Counted from the first letter of the stretch, positions 34,819-44,327 are shown. The stretch is DNA of 64,000 nucleotides from Bradyrhizobium erythrophlei (GCF_900129505.1 NZ_LT670818.1:2666001-2730000); one strand, 5' to 3'. A program made the numbers and translations. The notes: generated by a model not told the origin, from the letters alone.

Positions 34819-35831
34819 GTACATCGCGTGACTTCTGGGCCTCCTGCGGTCATCATTTGCTCGATCGCGACGCTGCCGGAAAGTTGCTCGTTACCGACGA
34901 ATTCCTGAAAGTCTATCTGGCGCGTCCTGAGCTGATGCCGCCGCCGGATGCCTGTGCCGCGGAGCAAGGCCTGCACGGCGCATTGTTGAGCGATCCACGG
35001 CGGTCGGTCGCAGCCTCGCAGGTTGCCGCGATCGCCGATGCCGATGCGCGCGAAAATTGGGAAATCATGATCGCGTGGCGCGATCATCTTGTGAAACACC
35101 GCACTCTCGAAGCCGCCTATCTCGAAATCATCAGGCGCGATATCAGGTTCCCCCATGTCTTGGTGGGTCACCTGGTGCAGCCGATCCTCCGCAATATACT
35201 GGAAGGCTGCGAGGACGCTTTCATGCTGCGGGCCGCCGAGATTTTTTTCCGTCCGCAGAAGCTGGTGATGCAGGAAGGTTCGATAACCGCGCTCGACGAA
35301 GAGGCGGACCCGTCGGCCGGCCATCACCACCCCCCGTCGCCGCTGTTCGCCTTGCTGGGATTGCCGGCGACCACCCATGTCGACGCGGTCACCGACGAAT
35401 CGGCAGCCAGCTACTGGGAACGCAGTGATCGCTTCGACATGGCGATTGATCTCACCGCAAGCGGCCGTGGCTGGGCCGCCCTTGGCGAGGTTATCACGCG
35501 CTGGCTGGCGCATTTGCTTGCGATCGACGTCGCAATCGAACCTATGGCGAAACTGCAGGCCGCGCCATGGAGCTGGTACGTCGGATTGAGTGCGGACGCC
35601 ACGCGAATCGGCGATGCGCTCTGGGGCGGCGACGCTCTCGATGATGCGACGCAGGCGCGCTTGATCGGCCTCTACCGGCTGACGTTCCGCGACCCGGCGG
35701 AGATGATCGAAAAAGTTAGAGGCGAGCCGGTCTATTTGCTGGTGGCGATGACGCCTGACGAGAAGTTGCGGTTGAAGCCGCAAAACCTGGTAACCGGCCT
35801 GCCGGTGCGGCTTGCGGAGGCAGTCCATTGA
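34815..35831 (+). CDS. DUF6352-like protein, formate dehydrogenase accessory locus
   Basis: A 338-residue soluble protein (SRDFWASCGHHLLDRDAAGKL...). It has a helical N-terminal half and a DUF-type C-terminal half with FRDPAEMIEKVRGEPVYLLV. No catalytic motif is recognised. It begins with TTG that overlaps the previous TGA (TTGA), with AAGGAGG 7 bases upstream. The family name (DUF6352) is from memory and unconfirmed. Co-occurrence with TorD and DUF3305/3306 proteins suggests a role in maturation of the molybdoenzyme. Confidence 0.75.
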   Translation: MSTSRDFWASCGHHLLDRDAAGKLLVTDEFLKVYLARPELMPPPDACAAEQGLHGALLSDPRRSVAASQVAAIADADARENWEIMIAWRDHLVKHRTLEAAYLEIIRRDIRFPHVLVGHLVQPILRNILEGCEDAFMLRAAEIFFRPQKLVMQEGSITALDEEADPSAGHHHPPSPLFALLGLPATTHVDAVTDESAASYWERSDRFDMAIDLTASGRGWAALGEVITRWLAHLLAIDVAIEPMAKLQAAPWSWYVGLSADATRIGDALWGGDALDDATQARLIGLYRLTFRDPAEMIEKVRGEPVYLLVAMTPDEKLRLKPQNLVTGLPVRLAEAVH

Positions 35832-36334
35832 GATCGACGGCTCTTGTGCGCATTGCAGTCGGCGTCGTGATCGAGCGGCGCAAGGCCAGGAGCATGTGGG
35901 TCGACTGCTTGTGGCGGCCAGTTTCGGTGTTTGCCGGAGATCCGTCGGCTTCACCGTGGACGCGGCTCGGTGCGGAGGCGGAAACAAGCTTGTTCTATGC
36001 CGGTCAGGCCGTGATCGAATTGCACCGCACCGAGACGACAAATTACCGCGGCAATCTCGCATCGGGGGCGCCCGCGCTGTGGGTCGTGATGCACCCCAAC
36101 GCGTCTCAGCCGCCCTATGAATTGCTTGCCGTCACGGCGGATCCCGCCGAGGGCGAAGCCTTCACCGATGCCGGCAACAATCTGGTTGAAGCCGTACCCA
36201 TGCCATCCGACATCGCCGAAATCATCAGCCGGTTCATCCTCCAGCATCATGTCGATCGTCCCTTCGTCAAGCGCCAGCGCGCCCAGGGGACGTCTCTCAA
36301 CGGCAACGCAGCAGCGAGAACGGGCCGTGACTGA
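35828..36334 (+). CDS. DUF3305 domain protein
   Basis: A 168-residue protein matching the DUF3305 pattern: VRIAVGVVIERRKARSMWVD, then LWRPVSVFAG, then FYAGQAVIELHRTETTNYRG, then ALWVVMHP. The family is found with molybdenum enzymes, especially formate dehydrogenase, in proteobacteria; function not established. Starts with TTG overlapping the previous stop (TTGA), with GGAGG 7 bases upstream, and its last bases overlap the DUF3306 gene by 8. This implies translational coupling. Confidence 0.82.
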   Translation: MRSTALVRIAVGVVIERRKARSMWVDCLWRPVSVFAGDPSASPWTRLGAEAETSLFYAGQAVIELHRTETTNYRGNLASGAPALWVVMHPNASQPPYELLAVTADPAEGEAFTDAGNNLVEAVPMPSDIAEIISRFILQHHVDRPFVKRQRAQGTSLNGNAAARTGRD

Positions 36335-36980
36335 CCGAGACAATTTCATTCTGCGTTGGGCGCGATTGAAGCGCGAGCAGGATATGGCACGAGAGATGGA
36401 AGGGGGTGCCGCGAGCGTTGACGCGACGACCGCGCGGGCGCCGGGTGAGGCCGCCGCCGCGCCGTTCGATCTGGCGAGCCTGCCATCGATTGAGTCGATT
36501 GTTGCCGATACGAATATCGGCGCCTTTCTGCAATCCGGTGTCCCGGCCGAGTTGACCCGCGCGGCGTTGCGCCGGGCGTGGGAAAGCGATCCCGCCATTC
36601 GCGACTTCATCGGCATCGCGGAGAACCAGTGGGATTTCAACGATCCGGATGCAATCCCCGGATTCGGCCCGCTGCACCCGTCCGACAACGCGTCTGCTCT
36701 CCTCGCGCAAGTCTCGGGCTGGTCCGAGGATGTCCGCGAGGCGCTTGCGGAAGTGCCGGTGCCGGTCGAATACAACCAACCGAGCGCAATCGATTCCGGG
36801 CGGCTGACGGCCCGGCATGGCGCACAGTTGACGTCTGGCGAACCAAGCTCCGCGGATTCTGGAAATACTTCTCCATCGAGCGAGACTGGCGAAGCGGACA
36901 AGAAGACGGGGCGTGCACCCATCGTGGAGCAATCCGATGCTCCCCGACATCGTCGTCACGGCAGCGCCTTGCCACGGTAA
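36327..36980 (+). CDS. DUF3306 domain protein
   Basis: A 217-residue protein with an N-terminal FILRWARLKREQD segment, a central LPSIESIVADTNIGAFLQSG and a LRRAWESDPAIRDFIGIAENQWDFNDP motif, which is the core of DUF3306. The C-terminal 60 residues are low-complexity and basic at the end (PRHRRHGSALPR). It is usually paired with DUF3305. GTG 36327 is the only start that gives the family N-terminus. No catalytic function known; probably an accessory or assembly factor. Confidence 0.82.
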   Translation: MTDRDNFILRWARLKREQDMAREMEGGAASVDATTARAPGEAAAAPFDLASLPSIESIVADTNIGAFLQSGVPAELTRAALRRAWESDPAIRDFIGIAENQWDFNDPDAIPGFGPLHPSDNASALLAQVSGWSEDVREALAEVPVPVEYNQPSAIDSGRLTARHGAQLTSGEPSSADSGNTSPSSETGEADKKTGRAPIVEQSDAPRHRRHGSALPR

Positions 36981-36999
36981 CAAGCCGCATCGAGAAAAG

Positions 37000-37608
37000 A
37001 TGGTTGATTTGGCCTCACAGGAGACTTCCAAACGACTTGTCGATGAGATCGACCGCGCCCGCGCGCAGGAATATGCGCTGTTGGCAAGCCTGCTCTCGCG
37101 CAGCCCGGATTCCCGGCTGATTTCCGCCCTGTCCCGCCTGCAGGAAGATGCCAGTCCGATCGGAAGGGCACACATGTCGCTGGCCGAGGCGGCAGCGCGC
37201 GCCAGCGAGGAGAGCGTTGCGCGCGAGTATTTCGATCTCTTTGCCGGTCTGGGAGCAGAAGCTCTGCTGCCGTATTCGTCCCACTATCTGGCGGGCGGGC
37301 TCTACGGACGCCCGCTGGCGCAATTGCGCCTATCGCTCCAGCGCCTCGGGATCGAAAGGTCGCCGGAACGTTCGGAACCGGAGGATCATGCCGCAATTCT
37401 CTGTGAAATCATGGCAGGGCTTGCCGGCGGCGACATTGCTGCACCCGCGGGGGCTGATCGCGACTTCTTTGTGGCGCATCTTTCGCCGTGGATCAGGCGC
37501 TTCTTTGTCGATCTCGAACGGGCTCGATCGGCTGATTTTTACGCATGTGTGGGGGCATTTGGCCGGACCTTTGTGGACATTGAAAGCGAGGCCTTTGCCC
37601 ACACATGA
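37000..37608 (+). CDS. TorD/DmsD-family molybdoenzyme chaperone
   Basis: A 202-residue all-helical protein. AREYFDLFAGLGAEALLPYSSHYLAGGLYGRPL corresponds to the TorD-family region where a Tyr/Phe-rich, P-Y-x-S-x-Y element precedes a helix; AHLSPWIRRFFVDLERA is the later H-x-x-P-W/D-x motif. Such chaperones hold TAT signals of molybdoenzymes until the cofactor is inserted; the formate dehydrogenase alpha subunit of this locus is the obvious client. ATG 37000 (MVDLASQETSKR) is chosen; an upstream in-frame ATG adds a non-homologous stretch overlapping DUF3306. Confidence 0.85.
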   Translation: MVDLASQETSKRLVDEIDRARAQEYALLASLLSRSPDSRLISALSRLQEDASPIGRAHMSLAEAAARASEESVAREYFDLFAGLGAEALLPYSSHYLAGGLYGRPLAQLRLSLQRLGIERSPERSEPEDHAAILCEIMAGLAGGDIAAPAGADRDFFVAHLSPWIRRFFVDLERARSADFYACVGAFGRTFVDIESEAFAHT

Positions 37609-37684
37609 TTCCGGAGGCGTTTTCTTGGGCCGGCCCGCCGTCTTCAAGGATGGGCTGGATGTTGCGAGAGGAAGGACAACAACC

Positions 37685-37810
37685 ATGCGTGAATTCATCG
37701 CAGCTTGCTTTGTCGCCGGTGTAATCGCCTTCGGAGCCGCCGCTATTCTTGACAATTTTGTGCAGGAGCCTGCCTCGGTGGCGTTTGCGGAACCCAGCGC
37801 GCGAATCTAG
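37685..37810 (+). CDS. Small single-pass membrane protein near TorD
   Basis: A 41-residue ORF (MREFIAACFVAGVIAFGAAA then ILDNFVQEPASVAF) with one hydrophobic helix. GAGGAAGGA lies 8 bases upstream of the ATG. Short proteins of this type occur at alphaproteobacterial formate dehydrogenase loci. Function unknown; it may be a small membrane component of the respiratory complex. Confidence 0.65.
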   Translation: MREFIAACFVAGVIAFGAAAILDNFVQEPASVAFAEPSARI

Positions 37811-37882
37811 CGCTCCTCGACGCGAATTGAACCTTGCCTGGGCTTCGCCGAAATATTCATGGCTGGGAAACGGAGACGTCCC

Positions 37883-38092
37883 ATGATGCGTCCGATCATT
37901 TCTGCCGTTGCGGTTGCCGCCCTGATCGCGATTGGAATCTCCACGTTGCAGCCCCGATCGCCTTTGATCGGGTTGTCCGCCGCCGCAATGCCGCCGTTGC
38001 AGGAACTCCATGTGATGGCCGGGGTGAATAAACTTCCGGTCCAGGAAATCGACGACCAGTCGCTGGTTTTTACGGCGGTGACGAAACATTAG
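37883..38092 (+). CDS. Small exported protein
   Basis: A 69-residue protein with a Sec-type signal sequence (MMRPIISAVAVAALIAIGIS) and a short mature part (PPLQELHVMAGVNKLPVQEI). GGAG lies 7 bases before ATG 37883; an earlier ATG 37859 is possible but has no ribosome binding site. No family recognised. Confidence 0.6.
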   Translation: MMRPIISAVAVAALIAIGISTLQPRSPLIGLSAAAMPPLQELHVMAGVNKLPVQEIDDQSLVFTAVTKH

Positions 38093-38440
38093 AAGCGACG
38101 ACCCCAGTTCTGACGCGGCGAAGTGGCTTCGCGGCCTCGAGCGATGTCGATCGCGGGAATGGCGTTCGGCGACAGAAAGCCAGCCGCCCCGCGAAGGCCT
38201 GAAGTCCAATTTTAGACTAATCTATTGATTCTACGGGACCTTAATGCCGTAAGCCTGCCCCGCCCGAAGACATGGGCTTGCTGAGGGGTCTTGCGACGCC
38301 CTATTTTTGCCGCCCCCGATTCGGAAAACCGCCTGCAAGCCGAACCGACCAATCAAGCCTTTTGGCCTGAATCGCGCCGAGTGGCATTGTGGCGTGTTGA
38401 TCACGGCGCGCTTGGGATGGCGTCTAGGAAAACAAGCCTC
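38093..38440. other. Intergenic stretch, nothing recognised
   Basis: About 350 bp separating the formate/oxalate locus from the coiled-coil protein gene. It has a short AT-rich segment (around 38205-38235) that could hold a promoter. No hairpin or repeat stands out. Confidence 0.4.
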
Positions 38441-39241
38441 ATGACCGAACCTGCCGTGGCGCCCGACACCCCCGATGTCGCGGAAACCGTCAGCTTTCTG
38501 CGCCGGTTCGCCGAGCTGATGGCCAATGGGCACAACGGGGTCTATTTGCGGCGGGCCGCCGATCTCCTGGAAACCCTGACCGTGCGGGTGGTCTCGGCCT
38601 CGGACGAAGAGGGGCTCTGGCGATACAAGTACGAGACTCTGACCCAGCATACCGAGGCACTGCAGGCCCAATGCGAGGCGCTCAAGAATGACATCGAGGG
38701 ACATCTGGAAATCGCCTCTTCGCTGCTGGCCGAACGTGACACGCTCGGGGGAACACTGCAGGCGAGAGAGGCGGAACTCGCCGTGCTACGCGAGGCCTTG
38801 AACCGGGAGCGCGATGAACGCACGGCCGAATCGGCGGCGCACGAGGAAGCGCTCAACGGGCTTCGCTCGGCATTCGACCGGATCAACGCTTTGAGGAATC
38901 AAGCGATCATGCCTCAAGCCGGCGCCGAAGCCGCCGTCGCCGCAAGAGCAGGAGCTGGCGCGGAAGCCTTTGCGCTTCCGGTCCTGCCGAACGGTCAGCA
39001 GGCCGCTGGCGGGGAAACCAGCGCCGTCGTTCCGATCACGACGCTGCGTCAGGCGCGCGCGCAGTTCGAGTATCTCGCCAGGGACTTCATCCCGCTGGGC
39101 GACATCGCCTCGCAGGTGATGTGCGAACTCGGGGCCTACACCATGCACATGGCGCTGATCGGCGGCCGGCCGAGCGACCATCTGCCGGTCGGCGAGGTGG
39201 CCCGGAGCATCCTCGCGCCCGTCAGTCTAAACCGCAGCTGA
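38441..39241 (+). CDS. Coiled-coil protein of unknown function
   Basis: A 266-residue protein. The first 70 residues are helical (VAETVSFLRRFAELMANGHN). About residues 60-150 form a long heptad-rich coiled coil (HTEALQAQCEALKNDIEGHL, LNRERDERTAESAAHEEALN). The C-terminal 70 residues form a separate helical domain (ARAQFEYLARDFIPLGDIAS). No membrane segment or catalytic motif. AGGAA lies 11 bases before ATG 38441; an ATG at 38417 in the same frame is an alternative. No function assigned. Confidence 0.68.
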   Translation: MTEPAVAPDTPDVAETVSFLRRFAELMANGHNGVYLRRAADLLETLTVRVVSASDEEGLWRYKYETLTQHTEALQAQCEALKNDIEGHLEIASSLLAERDTLGGTLQAREAELAVLREALNRERDERTAESAAHEEALNGLRSAFDRINALRNQAIMPQAGAEAAVAARAGAGAEAFALPVLPNGQQAAGGETSAVVPITTLRQARAQFEYLARDFIPLGDIASQVMCELGAYTMHMALIGGRPSDHLPVGEVARSILAPVSLNRS

Positions 39242-39278
39242 AGCGCGTCACGACCGGCTGGGATCAAGCTGGCGCGTG

Positions 39279-40067
39279 TCATTTTCGACGCGTGCCCGCC
39301 CGGCAATTATACGCCCGGCGAAAGCCCGCGGCTTGCGCGTCGTCTTCGGAGCAGAACCAGCGATCCGGTTTCGTCAGCGGCGCATAGCTTCGGCACCCCT
39401 GCAAATGATAGATGCCGAGATTGCCGGTCACGCGCGCGCGGACCGCGAATTTCGCCTTGATGTTGCAGCCGGGCGGCGCCGCAGGTTCTTCCGGAAACAG
39501 GACCTGGCGAATTTCGCGGTCCTTGTCGCTCCGGCAGGCCGCGCCCAGCAGCGTTCCGTCCTTTTTGCCATGCCGGAATTCCTGCGGTGCGACAAAGCAT
39601 CCCCGCCACAGACCCCGCCGGTCGTTCCTGGCGGCGGCTTCGTCGTCCTTGAAGGACCCCTTGGCGGAGGGCTCGAAATTCAGCGCAAAACCCTGACGCA
39701 CCAGGAGCTGGTTGAGACTGCTGGTTTCGCCGTCGACGGTACAAAGGCCCGCCCGCCGCTTGGGCAAGGTCTTGTCGGCTCCGACATCCTCGCAATGGAG
39801 GCCGCGCGCGCCGATCAGTTTTGTCAATTGGTCGCGCGCCTCGACGCCGCAGGTCCAGGGATCGGCATGATCGTCGAGGCATATCTGGTCGAATTCCGGC
39901 GCGTCGACGCCATCCAGCCGGTAGGTGACCCCGGCAAGCTGCAGGGTGGCGCCGTCCTTGACGGTTGCATTCGCAGCACAGCCCGGACTCGCCGGCAAGA
40001 GCAGGGCCAGCATCGCGAACATCAGGCGCATCGGCGCCAGGAGCTCACGCAATCCGGAATTCGACAT
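39279..40067 (-). CDS. Exported thermonuclease-family (SNase-like) protein
   Basis: A 262-residue protein with a signal peptide (about residues 13-32, RLMFAMLALLLPASPGCAA). The following domain (VKDGATLQLAGVTYRLDGVDAPEFDQIC ... WTCGVEARDQL ... RRGLWRG) follows the staphylococcal nuclease fold pattern, with the first Asp/Arg region recognisable and many cysteines that fit a periplasmic protein. The C-terminal 80 residues form an extra Cys-containing domain (CNIKAKFAVRARVTGN). Whether the full catalytic triad (Arg, Glu, Arg) is intact could not be verified by eye. Confidence 0.8.
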   Translation of the reverse strand: MSNSGLRELLAPMRLMFAMLALLLPASPGCAANATVKDGATLQLAGVTYRLDGVDAPEFDQICLDDHADPWTCGVEARDQLTKLIGARGLHCEDVGADKTLPKRRAGLCTVDGETSSLNQLLVRQGFALNFEPSAKGSFKDDEAAARNDRRGLWRGCFVAPQEFRHGKKDGTLLGAACRSDKDREIRQVLFPEEPAAPPGCNIKAKFAVRARVTGNLGIYHLQGCRSYAPLTKPDRWFCSEDDAQAAGFRRAYNCRAGTRRK

Positions 40068-40085
40068 GATTGTTCATTCTCCGTC

Positions 40086-42209
40086 TCAGCGCCACATCCT
40101 GCGCATGCTGGCGCCGACGTCAATGCGCGGCCCCTGGCTCGCAGGCCGCGGCGCGGCCGTATTGGCCGCCGCCGCTGGCCAGGTGGCCTGTTCGAACAGC
40201 CGGAGCAGAGCAGACGGAATGAACCGTGTCCGGGCGGCGTAGACATGCCGGTCGCCCTTGGCATGCTGGCCATGGGTGAAGAAGCGCTGTGGTACCACGA
40301 GATGGAGGTCGTCCTTGGCGCGCGTCATCGCAACATAGAGCAGGCGGCGTTCTTCCTCGATTTCGGCCGACGTGCCGGCGCCGAGATCCGATGGCATGCA
40401 GCCGTCGACGACATTGAGCACATATACCGATTTCCATTCCTGGCCCTTGGCGGAATGGATCGTGGACAGGATCAGATAGTCCTCGTCGAGCAAGGCAATG
40501 CCGGCCTGGTCGCTGGTGGCGTCGGGTGGATCGAGCGTGAGTTCGGTGAGGAAACGTTCGCGCGAAGGGTATCCGCTCGCGATCTGTTCGAGCTGGATCA
40601 GATCGGCGCGGCGGCTATCGGCATCCTCATGGATCCGGTCGAGATGCGGCTCGTACCAGAGACGCGCCAGTTCGAGGTCGGCCGGCCAGGTTGAATGGCT
40701 GATGTCGGTCACCGCATCGACGAATGCGCGCCAGTCGTCGCCGGCGCGCGGCGGCGCTGGCGCATGCGCAAGGGCTGCGACCGGATCGGCGGCGCCGGCC
40801 ATGTGTTCGAGCGCCCGCTGCGCGGAGGCCGGGCCCACCCCGGGGATCAGGTGCATCAGCCGGAAGCCCGCAACACGGTCGCGCGGATTTTGTGCAAACC
40901 TCAATAGCGCCAGCATGTCCTTGACATGCGCGGCATCGAGGAATTTCAGGCCGCCGAACTTGACGAAGGGGATGTTGCGCCGGGTCAGTTCGACTTCCAA
41001 CGGCCCGCTGTGGCTGGAGGTGCGGAACAGCACCGCCTGCTGCTTCAGCAGTGTACCTGCTTCGCGGTTCTCCAGGATGCGCTCGACGATGCAGCGGGCC
41101 TGGTCCGCCTCGTCGCGGACGCTGACAAGCCGGGGTTTCGTACCCGAGCTGCGATCGGTCCACAGGTTCTTGGTGAAACGCTCCTTGGCGAGATCGATGA
41201 CGCCGTTGGCGGCGGCGAGAATGGTCTGCGTCGAACGGTAGTTGCGATCGAGCGTGATGATATCGGCCGCAGGCGAGAATTTTCTCGGGAAGTCGAGGAT
41301 GTTGCGGACGGTCGCGGCGCGGAACGAATAGATCGATTGCGCATCGTCGCCGACCACCGTAAGCCCGTTGCCATCGGGCTTGAGCGCCAGCAGGATCGAG
41401 GACTGCAGACGGTTGGTGTCCTGATATTCGTCGACCAGGACATGGTCGAAGCGGCCGCCGATGTCGGTGGCGAGCGCCGCATCGCTCATGGTCTGCGCCC
41501 AGTACAGCAGGAGATCGTCGTAATCGAGCACGTTCTGGCGCTGCTTGGCTTCGACATAGGCCGCGAACAGTTCCTTCAGTTCCGCCGCCCAGCCGGAGCA
41601 CCAGGGAAACCACGCGCCCAGCACCTGCTCGATCGGAGCCTCGGCGTTGACGCAGCGCGAGTAGATCGCGAGGCAGGTGCCCTTGGTCGGGAAACGGCTT
41701 TCGGTCCTTGAAAATCCCTTTTCATGCCGGATCAGGTTCAAGAGGTCGGCGGAATCTTCGCGGTCGTGGATGGTGAAGGCGGGATCCAGACCGATCTGCC
41801 CGGCATATTCGCGCAAGAGGCGGGCGCCGATGCCGTGGAAGGTGCCGGCCCAGGCCAGCGTGTCGGTCATGATTCCGGCTTTGTCGCCGATCACCTTGCG
41901 GGCGATCCGTTCGACGCGCTTTGTCATCTCGGAGGCGGCGCGGCGGGAAAATGTCATCAACAGGATGCGCCGCGGGTCGGCGCCGTTGACCACCAGATGG
42001 GCGACGCGATGAGCCAGCGTGTTGGTCTTGCCGGACCCCGCACCGGCAATCACCAATAGCGGCGCGAACGGGCCTTGGCCGACGGCGCCGTGCTCGACGG
42101 CCCGCCGCTGCTCCGGATTGAGGCTTTCGAGGTAGGCAGCTGCCGACGGCACGGAATGGTCGTCCCTGGGGGGTGGAGGATCACATTCCGTGATTCCCGC
42201 CCTGTGCAC
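40086..42209 (-). CDS. UvrD/Rep-family superfamily 1 DNA helicase
   Basis: A 707-residue helicase. In order: Q-motif LNPEQRRAVEHG, Walker A AGAGSGKTNTL, motif Ia FSRRAASEM, motif II DEYQDTN, motif III GDDAQSIYSFRAA, motif IV NYRSTQTI, motif V STIHSAKGQEW and motif VI YVAMTRAKDDL. All catalytic motifs are intact. It is of the compact type, near the usual length of Rep/PcrA/UvrD (650-720). The start is GTG 42209 or a nearby codon; no good ATG exists before the Q-motif. It likely acts in DNA repair or replication restart. The gene sits 18 bp before the nuclease gene on the same strand, so the two may be co-transcribed. Confidence 0.92.
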   Translation of the reverse strand: MHRAGITECDPPPPRDDHSVPSAAAYLESLNPEQRRAVEHGAVGQGPFAPLLVIAGAGSGKTNTLAHRVAHLVVNGADPRRILLMTFSRRAASEMTKRVERIARKVIGDKAGIMTDTLAWAGTFHGIGARLLREYAGQIGLDPAFTIHDREDSADLLNLIRHEKGFSRTESRFPTKGTCLAIYSRCVNAEAPIEQVLGAWFPWCSGWAAELKELFAAYVEAKQRQNVLDYDDLLLYWAQTMSDAALATDIGGRFDHVLVDEYQDTNRLQSSILLALKPDGNGLTVVGDDAQSIYSFRAATVRNILDFPRKFSPAADIITLDRNYRSTQTILAAANGVIDLAKERFTKNLWTDRSSGTKPRLVSVRDEADQARCIVERILENREAGTLLKQQAVLFRTSSHSGPLEVELTRRNIPFVKFGGLKFLDAAHVKDMLALLRFAQNPRDRVAGFRLMHLIPGVGPASAQRALEHMAGAADPVAALAHAPAPPRAGDDWRAFVDAVTDISHSTWPADLELARLWYEPHLDRIHEDADSRRADLIQLEQIASGYPSRERFLTELTLDPPDATSDQAGIALLDEDYLILSTIHSAKGQEWKSVYVLNVVDGCMPSDLGAGTSAEIEEERRLLYVAMTRAKDDLHLVVPQRFFTHGQHAKGDRHVYAARTRFIPSALLRLFEQATWPAAAANTAAPRPASQGPRIDVGASMRRMWR

Positions 42210-42452
42210 AATGTTTCCGGCAGGGCAAACCCTGGCTCACTAACGCCCATCTTTCTCCAGTTTCGACGCCCTGTTGCTTGCGCTCCTTGCCGCCGATGCC
42301 GGTCGAATCCTGTGGATCGCGATCTATTCAACCAGTTGTCACAAAATTTTCGTTCGGCTGTGACGCAGCTCTGAAAAGTTCCGCGCGGTACCGCTTGGTA
42401 GCCATTCGCAACCTTCATGTTCAATTCAGCTCTTTATCAGGAGGCAACCCCG

Positions 42453-44291
42453 ATGCGTTTGCCAAAAGCTCTAGGTTTGGTTTCCGCGCTGGCCCTCGCG
42501 GCCGCGTGCGGAGGCGCTCATGCCGACGATCGCGACGATCACGCGTCCACCGCGACGCCGATCAAGCATGTCGTCGTCATCTTCCAGGAAAACGTCTCGT
42601 TCGACCACTATTTCGGCACCTATCCGAGCGCCCTCAACCTGTCCGGCGAGACCAGGTTCACGGCGTCGCCACGCACGCCGAAGGTCAACAACCTCGCGAA
42701 CCCGCTCGATGTGAATCATCATTTCGGGCCGCTCGCGGGCGTTGATCTTCTCCATAACAATCCGAACGCCAATCCCGCCAATCCGGCCTCTCCAGTCCCC
42801 CCGTTGAGCGGTGGCATCGCCAATAAGAACGGCGCCGGCGCATCAAACCCATTCCGGCTATCACCGTTACAAGCGCTGACGGCGGACCAGGGCCACAACG
42901 AGAGCCCCGAGGAAAGCGCCTACGATAATGGCAAGATGGATGGCTTTCCGGCCTTCGTCGGAACCGCTGGCCCGCCGCCGGCCGGCATCGGTACCAAGGC
43001 GCTGGTGATGGGATATTACGACGGCAACACCGTCACCGCGCTCTGGAATTACGCCCAGCATTTCGCCTTGAACGACAACAACTACACCACGCAGTTTGGT
43101 CCCTCGACGCCCGGCGCGATCAACCTGATCTCGGGCCAGACCAACGGCCTCGCCGCGTCGCTGAATGTGCTGAACGGCAGCACGCTGCTGCACGGCACCC
43201 ATGAGGCGTTCGGGGATGCGACCCAGTCGCCCACCAACATCACCGAAATCGGCGACGGCGACCCGCTGTTGGACGTGTGCTCCAACCCGACCATCGACCA
43301 GGTCACGATGGCCGGCAAGAACATCGGCGATCTCCTCAATGAAAAGAACATCACCTGGGGATCGTTCATGGGCGGCTTCGACCTGACCGTCGTCAATCCC
43401 GACGGCACCAAAGGCTGCCTGCGGCACACCAACCCGACCGCGCCGGGCACGCCCGCGTCAACCTCGGTCGACTATATTCCGCACCACGCGTGGTTCCAGT
43501 ACTACGCATCGACCCGTAATACGACCCACGCCCGGCCGAGTTCGGTTCAGGCCATCGGTCACAGCCTGATCCCGCATACCAACACGCCGGATCCGGCCAA
43601 TCACCAGTATGACATCAATGACTTCTTCACGACGCTCAAGGCGGGCAACCTGCCGGCCGTGAGCTTCCTGAAGGCCGCGGCGTTCGAGGACGGGCATGCC
43701 GGATATTCGGACCCGCTCGACGAGCAGCACTTCCTGGTTCGCGTCATCAACGCCCTGCAGAATAGCCCGGAATGGTCGGAAACCGCCGTCGTCATTCTCT
43801 ATGACGACTCCGACGGCTGGTACGATCATCAAATGCCGCCGATCGTGAACCCCTCGTTCAACCCGGCGGTGGACACGCTCAATGGGGCCGGCGTCTGCAG
43901 CACCAGCAATGGTTTCCAGCAGGACGAGCCGCTCTCGACCACGCCGCTCAACGGCAACGCCGGCACGCCGGCGTGGGGACGCTGCGGTTACGGAACGCGG
44001 ATGCCGCTGTTGGTGGTGTCGCCGTTCGCGAAACATAACCACGTCGATCACACACTGACCGACCAGAGCTCGGTGCTTCGCTTCATCGAGGACAACTGGC
44101 TGCACGGCGAGCGGATCCAGCACGGCGGCTCGTTCGACACGATCGCCGGCCCGCTCAACAACATGTTCGACTTCGACGATCATCACGAACGCAACCCGCG
44201 CAAGGTGGTGCTCGACGAGACCACCGGCGCCGTGGTTTCGGTCACCGGCGGCGACGACGATCATCATGATCATGATCATGATCGGCACTAA
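42453..44291 (+). CDS. Exported phosphoesterase family protein (phospholipase C / AcpA-like)
   Basis: A 612-residue protein with a signal peptide (MRLPKALGLVSALALAAACG). The catalytic-type start KHVVVIFQENVSFDHYFGTY is the hallmark of the phosphoesterase family that includes phospholipase C and acid phosphatase AcpA (E-N-x-S-F-D-x-x-F-G). Later motifs YDDSDGWYDHQMPP and GTRMPLLVVSPFAKHNHVDHT carry further metal ligands. The last residues (GGDDDHHDHDHDRH) form a His/Asp-rich tail that could bind metal. AGGAGG lies 8 bases upstream of the ATG. Substrate (phospholipid or phosphomonoester) cannot be told from sequence. Confidence 0.88.
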   Translation: MRLPKALGLVSALALAAACGGAHADDRDDHASTATPIKHVVVIFQENVSFDHYFGTYPSALNLSGETRFTASPRTPKVNNLANPLDVNHHFGPLAGVDLLHNNPNANPANPASPVPPLSGGIANKNGAGASNPFRLSPLQALTADQGHNESPEESAYDNGKMDGFPAFVGTAGPPPAGIGTKALVMGYYDGNTVTALWNYAQHFALNDNNYTTQFGPSTPGAINLISGQTNGLAASLNVLNGSTLLHGTHEAFGDATQSPTNITEIGDGDPLLDVCSNPTIDQVTMAGKNIGDLLNEKNITWGSFMGGFDLTVVNPDGTKGCLRHTNPTAPGTPASTSVDYIPHHAWFQYYASTRNTTHARPSSVQAIGHSLIPHTNTPDPANHQYDINDFFTTLKAGNLPAVSFLKAAAFEDGHAGYSDPLDEQHFLVRVINALQNSPEWSETAVVILYDDSDGWYDHQMPPIVNPSFNPAVDTLNGAGVCSTSNGFQQDEPLSTTPLNGNAGTPAWGRCGYGTRMPLLVVSPFAKHNHVDHTLTDQSSVLRFIEDNWLHGERIQHGGSFDTIAGPLNNMFDFDDHHERNPRKVVLDETTGAVVSVTGGDDDHHDHDHDRH

Positions 44292-44327
44292 AGCGTAAGA
44301 ATGAGCGCAAGGCAGTAGGCGTGTTAC

